A DNA stretch of 64,000 nucleotides from Bugulina stolonifera (GCA_935421135.1 OW285195.1:9640391-9704390); one strand, 5' to 3'. Positions 27,001-38,986 are shown, counted from the stretch's first letter. Numbers and translations: made by a program. The notes: a model not told the origin generated them from the sequence alone.

Positions 27001-27963
27001 AGCTCCTCCCACATGTATGTGAGGTCGGCCGGTTTTAGAGGTCGTACCCTATCTCCCCCTGGTGCTAGAAGTAGGAAACAATCAACTGAGACTGAAATGT
27101 CACCTAATCAACCTGACAGAATATTTTACACCAAACCTGAACCACCAAAGCCGTCGCCTAGACCATCTGATATTAGCCTAAGATCACCGACTTCAAGCTA
27201 TAGAGGTGGGGTAGAGATACCTATCACCCATTTGACTCCTGACAAAGCACCACGCAGCAACGGCTCTGTACTATTTCACAGCCCTATACGGTCACCGGAG
27301 GAGAGATTAGCCTACAGTCCTGGTCATTCTATGAGCCTGGGTGGTAGGGTGGGGGCGCGCAGAACTCCCCCTCCTAGGAGTCCTCTTCCCTTCCCAGTTC
27401 CCCGCAGTAATATCCCTGTAATGCACAGCTCTAGTATGCGAGGACAGACTGGGTCACCGGAGAACTCTGCTATGTCTAGGACAGCAGATAGGACCGGGTC
27501 TCTCCACATGGTCTCCCCTGCTAGCCCAACAAATCAGATGGTCTCTTACAACTCACCTTACAGTCGCCCTGTTGCTCCGCCCCCACACTACGCTAGACCA
27601 ACTTCACCTCCGTACACTAACCCTACGTCACCACCATACAGCAGGCAGGTGTTCCACACCTTTGGTGGACGTGGCCGGCAGAGTCAGTCTCCACCCACAA
27701 TGATAGCGAACGCCTCATCTCAAGGCCGTCGTTCAGTTGACAATCTGGCTAGTGGTGAGGTTATACGTCAAACAGGTATACCTAGCCTGAGATCTCCTAG
27801 GTATGTGTCCGTTACTCCGAGACCTGCTCTACCCTCCCCTAGTGGCAATAGAACTTTTTATATAGTCAGTGACCCAGCTGCCACTAGGCAGGCAGCTAAC
27901 AAAACTCCAACCAGGTACGATTTCAACGAAGACGATTCAAGTCAAAAGCCTGTGTTCCTATGA
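15057..27963 (+). CDS. USP6NL: USP6NL/RN-tre orthologue, TBC-domain Rab GTPase-activating protein
   Basis: Eleven exons in continuous phase: 15057-15130, 15964-16049, 17404-17527, 17938-18173, 18864-19033, 21286-21380, 21798-21863, 22263-22362, 22666-22769, 23317-23481, 26332-27963. The first exon starts in phase 1, so the start codon lies upstream (candidate ATGG at 14849, giving 951 residues). The N-terminus ([11 protein letters not shown], then DEWEDPAF) and the TBC domain read along vertebrate USP6NL. Both catalytic fingers are present: IDLDVNRT (Arg, in 17938-18173) and GYCQGMS (Gln, in 18864-19033). The 543-residue last exon is a disordered Ser/Pro-rich tail with repeated [12 protein letters not shown] units, polyproline SH3 ligands and a PxxDY motif. 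In vertebrates RN-tre is a GAP for Rab5/Rab43 and controls receptor endocytosis through Eps8; that role is inferred here from homology. Confidence 0.93.
15274..15350 (+). repeat. 24-bp tandem repeat, three copies
   Basis: Three near-identical units of TAGGCGTGGACGTAGATG plus TTGTAG lie in the intron after the first visible USP6NL exon. The period of 24 is a multiple of three, but no splice sites bound it and it is treated as a minisatellite. Confidence 0.75.
18190..18322 (+). repeat. 51-bp tandem repeat, about 2.5 copies
   Basis: A unit beginning ACCGCTGACCAAGGCAG and ending TAGGCCTACATGTAATTG is repeated just 3' of the TBC exon ending at 18173. The second copy has several substitutions and the third is partial. 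It is intronic. Confidence 0.7.
19034..21150. other. Large USP6NL intron, nothing else recognised
   Basis: First 2.1 kb of the intron between exons 18864-19033 and 21286-21380. No coding exon, RNA gene or clear transposon was recognised. The open frames at 19634 and 20543 lack protein character. Confidence 0.5.
21151..21242 (+). other. Possible alternative 3'-terminal exon of USP6NL
   Basis: After a good acceptor (GCCGTTGCAG) the sequence is open in the phase left by the exon ending at 19033. It adds 30 residues (first [12 protein letters not shown]) and stops at TAG 21240-21242. An AATAAA poly(A) signal begins on the very next base (21243). Used as a terminal exon it would truncate the TBC domain after the catalytic fingers. 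The match of phase, acceptor, stop and poly(A) signal is suggestive only, and no homology supports the peptide. Confidence 0.3.
24211..24285 (+). other. Possible cassette exon of USP6NL
   Basis: A 75-base segment preceded by GTCTCTTCACAG and followed by GTAAAT is open in phase 0 at both ends, matching the phase-0 junction between exons 23317-23481 and 26332-27963. It would insert 25 residues rich in Ser and Cys. I see no homology for it, so it may be chance. Confidence 0.3.
25500..25712. repeat. TACATG-rich compound minisatellite
   Basis: Three to four degenerate copies of a unit containing GTTAGGCTATGTACACAT, separated by runs of the palindromic hexamer ACATGT. It lies in the last USP6NL intron. 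The self-complementary runs can form hairpins or slip during replication. Confidence 0.8.
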
Positions 27964-28992
27964 TTTGCTGGAAAGGCAGTAAAATCAAACTACCTTAGAC
28001 TTTGCACTCTTTAAAATTATCCACTCATTATAAACTGGTAGATTTGTAGTTCAAATCAGTCACACACTGCACATAATATATAAATATATCAATAATTTTA
28101 TAATATTAGTCTATATGTACGTACATCTCTTACAAGCTGTAGTTCATTGTAAGCCTACAGCAACTAATTTTTGTGATACCTTAATTAAATTATCCCTGTA
28201 TTTATGCTCATATGAACAGATTATTGTTAATATATTTTTGCCACAACCCACAGTTGTGGAATATTTCAGTATCCCTGCATGGTATGATATAGTTGCACAT
28301 AAAATCTTTTTTTGTAATTTCAATTTTAGTTACTCATTTCCTTAAAATTCACTGCTGCTTTGGGAAACTAGTATATTTAAATTATGTCCTGTGGAATGTT
28401 GTATGGCATTCTAATGGTTATGATATTAATATAAATGTAACTGCATGTTTGTCAATTATATTATTTTACTATGTTGTCTTTAATTTATGTTAGATTTGAA
28501 TTAGTGCAACATTATGTACATGAAATTTGTATATTATTTAGAATTTATTGTTGATACATGTAATTCTTTTTTTTGATGTTGACATTTTCATCACCACGGA
28601 AGACCTGTGTGAATACAATTGTAAATGTGCTTGAATTAATTCTACTTTCCTGGCCCTAACACCCCTCCCCTAGTAGGCTACGTAGGCTACTAAGCAATCC
28701 ACCCCTTGGTTGGCTGGCTATTTTAAACTGAATATTCTGTAAGAAATGGCCAAAAAATGATGTTATTAACTTATTATCAAACTTGACCTGAAGTCAAGTT
28801 ATTTAGCTTAGGCAATGTTAGTTTTAATAAGAAATTGTTCTCTCTCAGTGGATTAGTGGGCATTAGATTGGGGGGATAACTTTCAGGTCTGTTTTTGAGT
28901 GGCTACGAGCTTGTAAGAATTTTTGAGAGAAATCTGTTTTGATATTACTTTATTAGAAAGCAGCAGTATACAGCATAAATTTCTAGTGTAAA

Positions 28993-28998
28993 AATAAA
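28993..28998 (+). terminator. Poly(A) signal of USP6NL
   Basis: AATAAA about 1.03 kb after the stop codon at 27963. It is the first exact hexamer downstream, and the 3' UTR between is AT-rich and gene-free. It lies about 590 bases from the converging end of the CFAP107 coding sequence. Confidence 0.5.
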
Positions 28999-29585
28999 GG
29001 TTTGGAATATGATATTAATGTGATGACCCTGTTTGTCTTTTCTATTAAGAGTTGTCTACTTCTACATAGACAGAAAGCAACATAATATTGAGCAAATATA
29101 TGAAGGAATTGCATCTCTGACCTTCAGCCAATGACAAAATATAATATCTCTACTGGCTGATAGGAAATCTATATAATTTGGTTTGATGAAAAATAATAAT
29201 TATAATGAGCTAAAAACAGATTTAGTAAATTAGAAGGATCCATGCAGGGTAGACCCCTGCAGGGAATATGACACTTATAACATTGTAAAGCAACATGCAG
29301 TGGAACAGTGTTTTGGTGAAGCAAAAATTTGAGCAAAAAATGGCATTTATACTTAAACAGGTACATGTAAGCCTATATACTATACAGGATATCAACTAAT
29401 CTAATGAAATATCGGAAAATAACCCTTCTCAACAGTGATCACTTGGCACTATCTCATTGTATGTCCTTTTTTCAAGGAGAAGAGCCCAGACTAGCAACAA
29501 CCAATTTTTCCTTTAATGGGAAGGGCATGACATTGTATACTATTCTCCAACATAGTAAACTGTGATGAGAAGTTGTCTTCTCTCC

Positions 29586-32051
29586 TTATATGACGTAAGG
29601 AGATTTAACCTGGAGTGTCTGGGGCATATGAGGGTTGACAGATGATACACTCCTAAGGTTTAGGTTCTTGTTGACCTTGTTAACAGGATGCAGTTTAGTA
29701 GAGCGATCTCTAGCGGTAGCGTAACGTGAGACTGACATATCTAATGGCTTCTCTGTATAACCTACAAGAAACAGTGTGGTCGTGACAGGAAATGAACTAA
29801 AATGTATTAATTAGAAACCATGTCGTCCAAACTGTAAGAAGTTGACTAGTCTGCATCAATACCGTATATGACCATGCGCATTTCTCTGCATTGTAAAGAG
29901 GTAAATACTAAGTGGGTGTGTCTAGTATTACTGTTATACTAGTATTGCGCAATTCCTTTTAACACCACAGCATTGAGAAGGAGGGCACCAGCTCTAACAA
30001 ATGCCAATTTGTGTTGAAGTCACAAGAATTACAGCACTTTAACTAACGCTCGACTCTAAATACAACAAAATAACATAACCCTACGTGGATGCAATAGCGT
30101 CCATGTACATCAATGTAAACGTACATATACATGTCGGGTCTATATGTATATAATTATCATGCACCAATAAATTGTAGTCGTTTTATAACAAAATGAAGGT
30201 AAATTAGTACATGGTGTCACCTACCTATGCTATAGGTAGATAAGTAGTCTGAACTGTTTCTCTCCTTCTCTATTCTAGCCTGTCTCTCAGCTACTTCACC
30301 TCTCAGACCCCAGTTGGTTGGGTCAGCTAAAACAAGAGACAGATTATGGATTCAAATAATCGCTACAGAAATGAAACTACTTTAATTTATATGACTATTC
30401 TTTCCATAAGGAACTCTAGGAGATTAATTATGCACTCGTTTCAATTGAATTATATTAGTGTTGTTTTATGAACCCAACTTTATGCTAAAACAATAGAGTG
30501 TTATAATCGGCAGCTGTCAGGGAGTTAGTACAATACACTATCTGCATGGTTTGTTAGTTTTAGCATAATGATTATTTTTAACTAGTGATTACATGAGCTG
30601 ATTAGGGCTATGAATTACTTAGAACAGCCCTCTGAACAGTGAAGAAGGTTGAATCAAGCTATGGGTGCGCTCTTAGGCTACACAATGGCGTACACATGAA
30701 TATCATTATATCACAAATATACCTAGCCCTAGTTCTAACCTTTAAAAATGAATAGCACATACATGTATGCATGCATAACTTATGTTGGTAATTGAATATT
30801 CTCATAGAGTTGCTGAAAGTTCAAATGCTAATAATGATATCTGCATGACAGTAGGTTGGGTTTAGTAGACACCTTTAAACCAATGGCCCGGTGCTCTATA
30901 AATAGTTAAGGACCCAACTGAATCTCACAAACTCATAATTTAAATTGTATTCAACGACCACCACACTCGTCGACTCAATAGCCTCAGTACCAACCTTGAA
31001 GTGGATAGTCTATTTTTTCAGGGACCCAGGTCATACTTTTTGAGTCCCAGGATCTGACTGGAGGAAACCTTTGTCCATTGGGTCGATCTCTTTTGTTATA
31101 GTACTCGTCGTACAAAGATATCATATTGTTACTGTATGCCTTACCATGGTGACCGAATATCAGCTCTTTGGGCAACCCTGCAAGTAAAAGCAACCTAATT
31201 AAAATGTGTATAAATAAAGTCTATTCATGTGACAGTGTGATTTCCTATTATTGCAACAGGAAACAAAGTTATACACATGTGTCCCAACTAATATATTCTC
31301 ACCAGTTGAAACACTCCATATTACATGTATATCTTTGCAACATGTATATTCCTTGCACACAGAATTACCTTTATTTTGCAGGAAGGCATTTCGTCTCACC
31401 TCCACATCTGGTCTGGCATCTGTGTAGAACTTATAGTCCCTTCGGTTAGTAGAGTTATGTTGTTGTGTGGTTCTCTCAAACTACAGGCAGTGTAAACAGT
31501 TGTGCATGTAAATGTACTGTACGTACACCTAATACTCCTTCAACTTCACACTAATGGTATCACCGACTCAAGTCATCATTATGCATTGCTAGAGTTGGAT
31601 TTAGTCTTTGTTGTCCTATGAAGGTACTCGTGTGCAAAATGTGCAACCACATGTACATGTACATGTACATGTACATGTATGTGTTGACAAGTGTATTTAG
31701 TGTATGCTTAAAACTTTCATTTTCTTCACTTTTAAAGCAGCAATAATTTCAATCTGTATGTACTGTGCCTTACATACTTTAGGATACATGTTGACCAACC
31801 TCGACTTCACAAAATATGTTTTTAAACGAAATACATGATTTCATTGAACCAATTGAGCGTAAATTTTCTGGAAATATTTCTGTACCTTGACTAAAACAGT
31901 CTGTATTAACGAAACGTCACATTACCTGCCCCCTCTCCTCATGCCAGTTCCCTATGAGTACTTTGCTATCATACTTCTGTTCTATTCTCCACCCTGGGAG
32001 ATTCCACTTGAAGGGGTCATGCATTGCCCCTATGGAAGGTAGACTAGTCAT
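29586..32051 (-). CDS. CFAP107: CFAP107 (C1orf158) orthologue, ciliary microtubule inner protein
   Basis: Five exons, transcribed right to left: 32051-31926, 31480-31369, 31177-30995, 30326-30225, 29761-29586; 232 residues. Phases agree throughout. Blocks that match my recollection of vertebrate CFAP107: WRIEQKYDSKVLIGNW in exon 1; ISLYDEYYN and WVPEKIDYPL in exon 3; the PTNWGL block across the exon 3/4 junction. Vertebrate CFAP107 is a microtubule inner protein of axonemal doublets, so a structural role in motile cilia is expected. Exon 2 must use the donor after AAATAAAG (31369), since the nearer GTGAGA at 31394-31399 would break the frame. The exon 3 donor is a weak GTTGGT; without splicing there, translation stops after PLQGWY. 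The protein is about 40 residues longer than the human one, mostly at the C-terminus. It converges on USP6NL. Confidence 0.88.
31647..31681. repeat. ACATGT hexamer run
   Basis: About five consecutive copies of the palindromic hexamer ACATGT, in the first intron of the CFAP107 gene. The same word recurs singly across the window. Confidence 0.8.
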
Positions 32052-32163
32052 ATCTGAGCTGTAATGTGTTACTACTGCTAGTATCTACACTGTATGTATC
32101 TAGCACTGACAAGCACCTGCTATTATTCTCATACATGAACTAACAAACCGGATTTGTATTTAT

Positions 32164-32176
32164 GTAGCTAGGCAAC
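32164..32176 (-). promoter_or_regulatory. RFX-type X-box upstream of CFAP107
   Basis: GTAGCTAGGCAAC fits the X-box consensus GTNRCY-N(0-3)-RGYAAC exactly with a one-base spacer. It lies 113 bases upstream of the CFAP107 start codon. X-boxes bound by RFX factors within the first few hundred bases are the classical promoter element of ciliary genes, so position and gene identity support each other. Binding is inferred. Confidence 0.6.
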
Positions 32177-32680
32177 TGTACTTGGGCATGCGTACTGCTA
32201 TATTGGAATAACATCCAATGGCCAAATAGTATTGTACAATCTTGTATATACACAAAGATCAATATTGTAATGAAGGTTATAACAGTATGCATAATGTGGC
32301 ACATAAACTAACCAATCATTATAATCGCTACTATTTAAAGGTACAGTTTGTTTATAGCAGTACACAAGCTCTACATTGCTACTGCATTTCTACCCATCTT
32401 CTTTACATATGCTTGCAATGTCATTATCCTACATGTACTACATGTATAACTTCTTGTGTTATTCCTCCAGCAAATTGAGCGCTAAAGTCATCACTCAAAC
32501 AAAATGTGACAAAATCTTCGTAAAATTTCGTACCTGTGTCCGCATGCACAGATGTAGAGCTTATTTTATCGGTTGACAAAGTCATACATGTATAATCTCT
32601 TACAACAATTAACTAAGACACTTTCTACTTTTTCAGAATATAAACTGCAACTACATGTGCATAACTTGTATATATATATT

Positions 32681-32841
32681 GTATATTGTATATTGTATAT
32701 TGTATATTGTATATTGTATATTGTATATTGTATATTGTATATTGTATATTGTATATTGTATATTGTATATTGTATATTGTATATTGTATATTGTATATTG
32801 TATATTGTATATTGTATATTGTATATTGTATATTGTATATT
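32681..32841. repeat. Heptanucleotide microsatellite (GTATATT)n
   Basis: About 23 essentially perfect copies of a 7-base unit. Since 7 is not a multiple of 3 and no frame contains a stop, long open frames appear on both strands; these are artefacts. The lack of interruptions suggests a young, actively slipping array. Confidence 0.95.
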
Positions 32842-33612
32842 GGCATTACGCAATTCTCGCTGTCTCTGGCAGCTTGAGAACTTTGGTTCAGTGGATTTCA
32901 CACCTTTTAAATACGCTTTGCTGTAAATATACAGTATTGCTAAGGTGTTCTCCCAGGCATATCTCTGAGCTGCACTGATAAGGTGTTAAACACCGAAACA
33001 GTACACTGTATGCAGATTGAGTATATTGTATAATATATAGATTGTACTTTCTTCGGATATCTATCGCCCAGCAATACATTTTTATTTCAAATGTTGGTGT
33101 CATAACAAGAAATAGTACTGGCTTGATTATAATACTATGCGATTTTAGTAAGATATTTCGTAATGAGAGGACAACTCTAACAGCAACTGTGTGAATACAA
33201 AAACATTCAACTTTTTACATGTACAGGTAATTAAATGCAGAGAAACTGAGCTTTGAGCACACAGCTAACATTTAATATTTTGTGTTTGTCAGAATAGAAA
33301 TATAATCAGGTTAAGAAAAGCCTTTACCAGTTTGATCATTGATATCGACCTGATAAACTCGCTGTATTACAGTATCACATTCTATTTCACTGCATAGTGG
33401 AGATAACTCTACTATATGCATATGGTTTACAGCAATCACCAGTGACGAAATTTTAATTGGCAACTTCTGACATATAAAAATATAGGAAAGAATGAATTTT
33501 AACACCAACATAAATATAAGAATAATAATATAGTGGTGATAATATACTATAGAAAATAGACTAGCATACATGTAAGATTGGCACTGTCAACAAACAAAGT
33601 GTAGCAAGGATA

Positions 33613-33618
33613 TTTATT
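33613..33618 (-). terminator. Poly(A) signal of the PY-motif gene
   Basis: AATAAA on the minus strand (TTTATT on the plus strand), starting 14 bases after the TGA of the gene ending at 33632. Confidence 0.45.
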
Positions 33619-33631
33619 AATCAATAGCCTG

Positions 33632-36600
33632 TCAGTATCGAACTGGGTTGGGGTACATGGTTGGAGTGGATGTGGGTGGCTGTGGATTTACACTATAGTA
33701 GTCCGGAGGAGGGGAGAGAGGCGTAGACTGAGGTGGTTTATTGTACTGTGAGACTGGATCTGAGTCTAAAAATACAAGATAGAGGTTTTCATAGTATACC
33801 TAGTCAAGTAGAGAGCGGACAACTCCATACTATAGTTGCCCATTTACTGTTAGCAAACATGTATTTATAGCCACGATGTAGCTTTCAATGGATTCAAAAA
33901 AGTTTCAATTTTTTCATGCTTTTAGTGAATATGTGTACAAATAGTGAGGTATTTTGTAAGTATTTATGCTGTAGTTACAAAAAGGCGAGAACAAAGTGAA
34001 ATAGGGATAATAATATGGACATTTGATTTGAAAAGTGAAAATGTTTTTTTACAAATGTTCACTTTGTTCAACATGTTAATCCTGTTTAATATAATATAAC
34101 ATAATATAATATAATATACTATAATATAATATAATATAATATAATATAATATAATATAATATAATATACTATAATGTAATATAATATAATATAATATAAT
34201 ATAATATAATATAATATAATGTAATATAATATAATATAATATAATATAATATAATATAATATGATATAATATAATATAATATAAAATAATATATCATAAT
34301 ATAATATAATATAATATATTATAATACATGTATAATATAATATAACATACATGTATAATATAATATAATACAATAATTATAATATATAATAATATAATAT
34401 ATTGTAGTGCACTATGATCAATATTGTAATGTAAATGCATGCCATCTCAAAACTACACTAATTATGGCATAATATTCTATTTATCGCAAACTTACTTGGA
34501 GGGTAAACTTGGAATTGCTGATAAGGTGGAGGGTGGATAACTTCTCCCCGGATGCCGTCTGAAACACATTATGTCAAAGAGATCATTATACATTGTACAT
34601 CTGCTAGCACGTCGTCTGATAGAAACTAATGTACTGTACATGGATTTAAATGGATATATAAAAGAACACTAAAGCACTGCTGTCCTATGCCTGCAGTTCA
34701 GACAATTTAATGGAATTACTCAACATGTGGGTACACACATAGGTTGTGTGGGTACACACATTGGTGGTGTGGGTACACACATAGGTTGTGTGGGTACACA
34801 CATACTGTAAGTCTAGATATACTGTAAGTATACACACGCACATATAGGCATTAACGTACATGTACTTACCAGTGATCTGGTTGGAAATGAACACAAATGA
34901 AGACTAATAGTGTAGAATTACTAATGATAGTGAGGGAGAGGATAACAAACTTACGTTGAGCCTGCTGCACTGTAGCCACATTGACGCTAACATTGACACC
35001 TTGTCTCTGCTGTATCTGCATACGTCTCATCCTATGACGTCTGTATATACCAGCAATAATCGTTATTATAATGATTACTATCCACCCCAAACCAAACCTG
35101 GAACAGGGCCAATGCACATAGGATCAAATAATTGATGCATAGTACAATCAAGAACTGGTAATATACATGTACATGTAGGTGCAAAAACAGGTGCAGCATC
35201 ATGACACAAATTCATGTCTGTAGATATTTTGTTGTGCAACCAGGTAATTGATTGCCAGTGTTTTTTCAGTCATAGAAATTTGCAACAATATTACTGTTTT
35301 CAATCATTTTCATGTTCCAAAATATACTGTCAGTCCAACTTTAATGAGAGAACAACTCCGGTCAACTTTTGGCAAGCCAATGTGGCTTACAATGCATGCG
35401 CTATGTTGTGGAATATGACATGAAAAGTAGGGTGTACAAACTTGCTGCTTTGTTTCACCTAATTTGTGGTTGGAACAGTAGAGTTGGGCAATAAGACACG
35501 GTTCGCTGGCTGCATACTTCACATGGTGTAAATTTTATTGCTCCACAACAACTTACATGTACAATGTAAATTCAATGATCACAGTCTAAGAAGCTGCTTC
35601 TAAATGCATGATATAATACGAAGGCTTAGCTTTGGTTCTCACACTTACCAAAGCCACCATGACGAATACCAGTAGCAGCTGTTGCAAAATCCTTCACAAG
35701 TCTGCAGCAAGAATACAACAAATAGCAGCAAAATCATAATAGCATAGAAAGGGTCACAGACTACAGTGATAGCAGAGACATGCATCAAGTGTGATGAGAA
35801 ATAATATATTGTTAATTATACACTAAAATTTTTAATCTAGTAATTAGTTCTGGTTTACTGTAGCCATATTGTTTGTCAGGCAACGACCTTTTCCATTGGT
35901 ATGCTATGATTGGCCATTTGCATCAGCAGTGAAAATGAAAGCATAAGTTTAATGTGTAGACATTAAACCAGAATGCACTATAATAATGTAATACAGCCTA
36001 CTGCTTCACAGTAAATAATACAATTCATTATGTGCACGAGGCTAATTGTCGAATTCAAAAGGGTAATATTTCAGTTAGCCAAGTTTATCAGTACTAAATA
36101 ATGTAGTATGCCATTTCAGTGTGTTCTGAATAGAATTTCGCTCAAAATACACCACAATTTACTCCAACCAAAGTGTAATGTCAGTAAATGCCGCAAGGAT
36201 AAATCATTGTAAGATATATATCGATGAAGTTAGCCAATCAGGGGTGAAGCAGACGTGACAGCAGTAATCTTGTCATGACTATCGGAAATAAACTTTTGTC
36301 TCCAAACTTTCCACATAGACGCTAAACTTGACATTAAATTAATTAGATTTCGAATAATCTAATACTCAGCTAAGTAGAGAGGACAACTACCTATCACAAA
36401 TAATTAATCATTATTATTAAATAATTTGTATTAATGCAAAATAATAATTATGTTGGTCAATTATACATGTAAACAGCCACTGAGTCTCACTAATAGAGCA
36501 GCAGATGATAGAAATTATATTGACTAGAAGCAAAAGCTAGATTGTGCTACAACAGTACCAATCTTACCATAAATACCAAGAACCGACGCTGAATACTACT

Positions 36601-37699
36601 GACGGTGAACGTTTAACGCAAACATACTCATTGTATTGGTTCATGTAACATTCTCCATCGCCGTTCTGTTTAAATAATTAAAGTTTTATACAATGCGGTT
36701 TATATAGGAATATAGCAAGCACAATGGTATATTATGTAGATTGAATAATATAGGTTGATAGGGTGCTGTAAAAGTATTACTTTTACATGAAGATAGAATG
36801 TTATCTAACAATGGTATTGGCATGTTACATGTACATGCATAAGTATTAACACAGTATCACATTTACTTGGTGCCTACATCATACATATTATTATTATATC
36901 ATAGTACTGAAATGCTACACTAGTATTCAGGACTGTAACAACCATTTTCCACTAAGGAGTCAAAAACCTCTAAGCAGTAGCCCTCTAGGCTGCTAGGTGT
37001 AATATTAGGTAGTACGCCCTGTAACTGTTGCCCCACTAGTGTTTGTGCATGTATCAAACTAGAGACACTTGACTCTTGGTAATAATATAAACAGGCAGAA
37101 AGTTTCTATTTGAGCAGTAAAACTTTTTGCTAAACTAAATTTTGGGGGACGCAAATGCCCACGTTGTCCCTTCCCCAGCTGTTGCGGCCCTGCTAATACC
37201 TGTGAACAAGATAAGGTGATAGAAGACTATGGTTTAAATCTATTTTCTAGTGATACAATAAATTAATATTTCAATGGACTTTCTGTATAACGTAGTACAT
37301 ATAGGAGTACCTGTGCAATACTAGGACATATCCAACTTGGATACTGTACATGTATATCTAGTATGTACATGGATCACAATAATGGATAGAAGTATGTTGT
37401 AAAAGCTTGAATCACATTAGCTAACACAACATTTCTTCATGTCCATAAATGTGTGACATTCAGTACCAAGTGTCTACCTCAATCATTGTGACTCTAACTA
37501 GTCACTCACTCAAAGCAGCTCTACACTGAATCTAACACAGTTAAACCAAGATATTATACATTTGTAGTAGACTTTAAACTTTAAACTAGGTTTAGAAAAT
37601 GAATCCAATTTCTCTACTAATAGTTGTAAGTACCTGTACAAGTTGCAGGAGAACTGCTAAACAGACCAGTAACTGAGGCACTTCTCTAGTGGCAGCCAT
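33632..37699 (-). CDS. Single-pass PY-motif membrane protein, WBP1/VOPP1-like, alternative ectodomain exons
   Basis: Exons on the minus strand: 37699-37634 (signal peptide MAATREVPQLLVCLAVLLQL), 36665-36568 (X), 35701-35649 (Y), 35097-34955 (membrane helix), 34558-34496, 33765-33632 (stop). X and Y both begin in phase 0 and end in phase 2 on the Trp codon completed by the membrane exon (SWYLW versus SWWLW). Either can therefore join it: 167 residues with X, 152 with Y. Joining both needs an internal donor in X. Y has Cys and Trp spacing (TCEGFCNSCYWY) like WBP1-type ectodomains. The helix FGLGWIVIIIITIIAGIY is followed by Arg-rich sequence, then PPPYQQ and PPPDYY, two PPxY ligands for WW domains such as those of NEDD4-family ubiquitin ligases. 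A role as a trafficking or ubiquitination adaptor is inferred from the Shisa/WBP1 (STMC6) class. The exon structure is firm at both ends; X/Y usage is uncertain. Confidence 0.72.
34087..34405. repeat. Pentanucleotide (ATAAT)n microsatellite
   Basis: About 300 bases of imperfect five-base repeat, interrupted by TACATGTATA and single changes. It lies in the intron between the last two exons of the PY-motif gene. The open frame read through it on the minus strand (34119-34373) is an artefact of the repeat. Confidence 0.95.
34727..34808. repeat. 21-bp tandem repeat, four copies
   Basis: Four copies of a unit starting GTGGGTACACACAT and ending AGGTTGT or a variant. They lie in the intron after the membrane-helix exon of the PY-motif gene. 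Confidence 0.85.
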
Positions 37700-38986
37700 T
37701 TTGTAACTAATATCAATAATGTCATGTGATCTTATATCGTACTTGGGCTTAATAGGAATCGATAAGCATGCTATGTAAACATTTGAATAGACCAACATGT
37801 TGTTTAATTGTTCTCTCCTATTATTGCATATGGCACTACTTCACTTATGTGTATGTTGCCTACATGGCAGCACAATTTTGAAAATACAACATCAAAGTAC
37901 TGCTTTTCTAATTCAATATTTGAAGAAGTTTTAGTTAGTGTGAATAGGAAATTTCCACAAAATGTCACCTTTAAAATTTTCCTGAACTTACTACATGTAT
38001 AATGAACGATATAAGACTACATAAGTGCATAAGTTCACAGATGTATTACCAGTGCAATCATATACATGGATCACATTTGAGGATAGCATAACAAATGCTG
38101 TATAAAGGCTCAGCTACATTAGAGCCAGTTTGTTCATTTTCGGCTGGCTGAGCCTTGTTCTAGGGGAAACCGGCTCACCTACGCAAAGACTAACATGTTG
38201 ATGCTTTTATTCCCTGCGTTCACCGGCGGTTATTGCAATTTGCGAATAACAGAGGCAACAACTCCAAGAATAGAAATGGTAATTGGCTGGATATTAATCT
38301 AGCCAATCACGCCATACTGGTGGACAACGGAGTTGGCCTGTCAAAGCTCTACTGGAGCCAATCATTTAGATTTATAGTGTAGCTGTCAGTGCCCGACCTA
38401 TGGCTGAATTCTCGCAATGATTTGGGATAGGAGGTGGGCAGTGGGGTAAGCGCGCACCATTCCTTTGCACCACATTGCAATAATTAATTAAGCCAAACTT
38501 TGTTATGTCAGCATCAAAGCAAGTAATAGTATATAGTCTCTCACCACAACTTAGGATTTTTTTGAGGGGAATAGTTATTAAGTAAATTCTTTTTCTATAA
38601 TATTAATCCCAAATAATCCCAACACATTAATTACTCATAAACAATGAAACAGCAAATTTTGATTACACCACCATTACTTATACCCATACGACAATATGTC
38701 TATAAATAGATGTAAATGTAAAACAAATGAATAGTTTACTTGGAAACAGTTGTAAGTAGTGTTATTGTCCTACACAGCAAACTGTATTGAATTATTGAAT
38801 ACCTAGTGACAAAGCCCTAACGTAAAAGCTACTATTGATTATACTGCAGGTTGAATAACATTAGGGGAAACATTGACTAGTTATTCTCATACCTAGCATT
38901 ACTACCAAGTAGGACTCTGATATCTTCTAGCTGTGAGACTAGAGGCAGTATTTCCTATTTTCAAGACCCAGCCCAAATTTCAGGTT
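37700..38986. promoter_or_regulatory. Shared upstream region of the divergent PY-motif gene pair
   Basis: 1287 bases separate the start codons of two divergently transcribed, structurally similar genes, so the segment must hold both 5' UTRs and promoters unless further exons lie elsewhere. No TATA box was recognised. The stretch 38120-38460 is richer in GC and has imperfect inverted words around GGCTCAGC and GAGCC. No coding exon was recognised. Confidence 0.45.

Noticed and set aside
32566..32978. Overlapping 60-120 codon open frames on both strands encoding YIVYCIL or YNIQYTI repeats
   Set aside because: They are translations of a stop-free heptanucleotide microsatellite and have no splice or coding support.
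34119..34373. 84-codon minus-strand frame of Tyr, Ile and Leu
   Set aside because: Translation of the ATAAT pentanucleotide repeat inside an intron.
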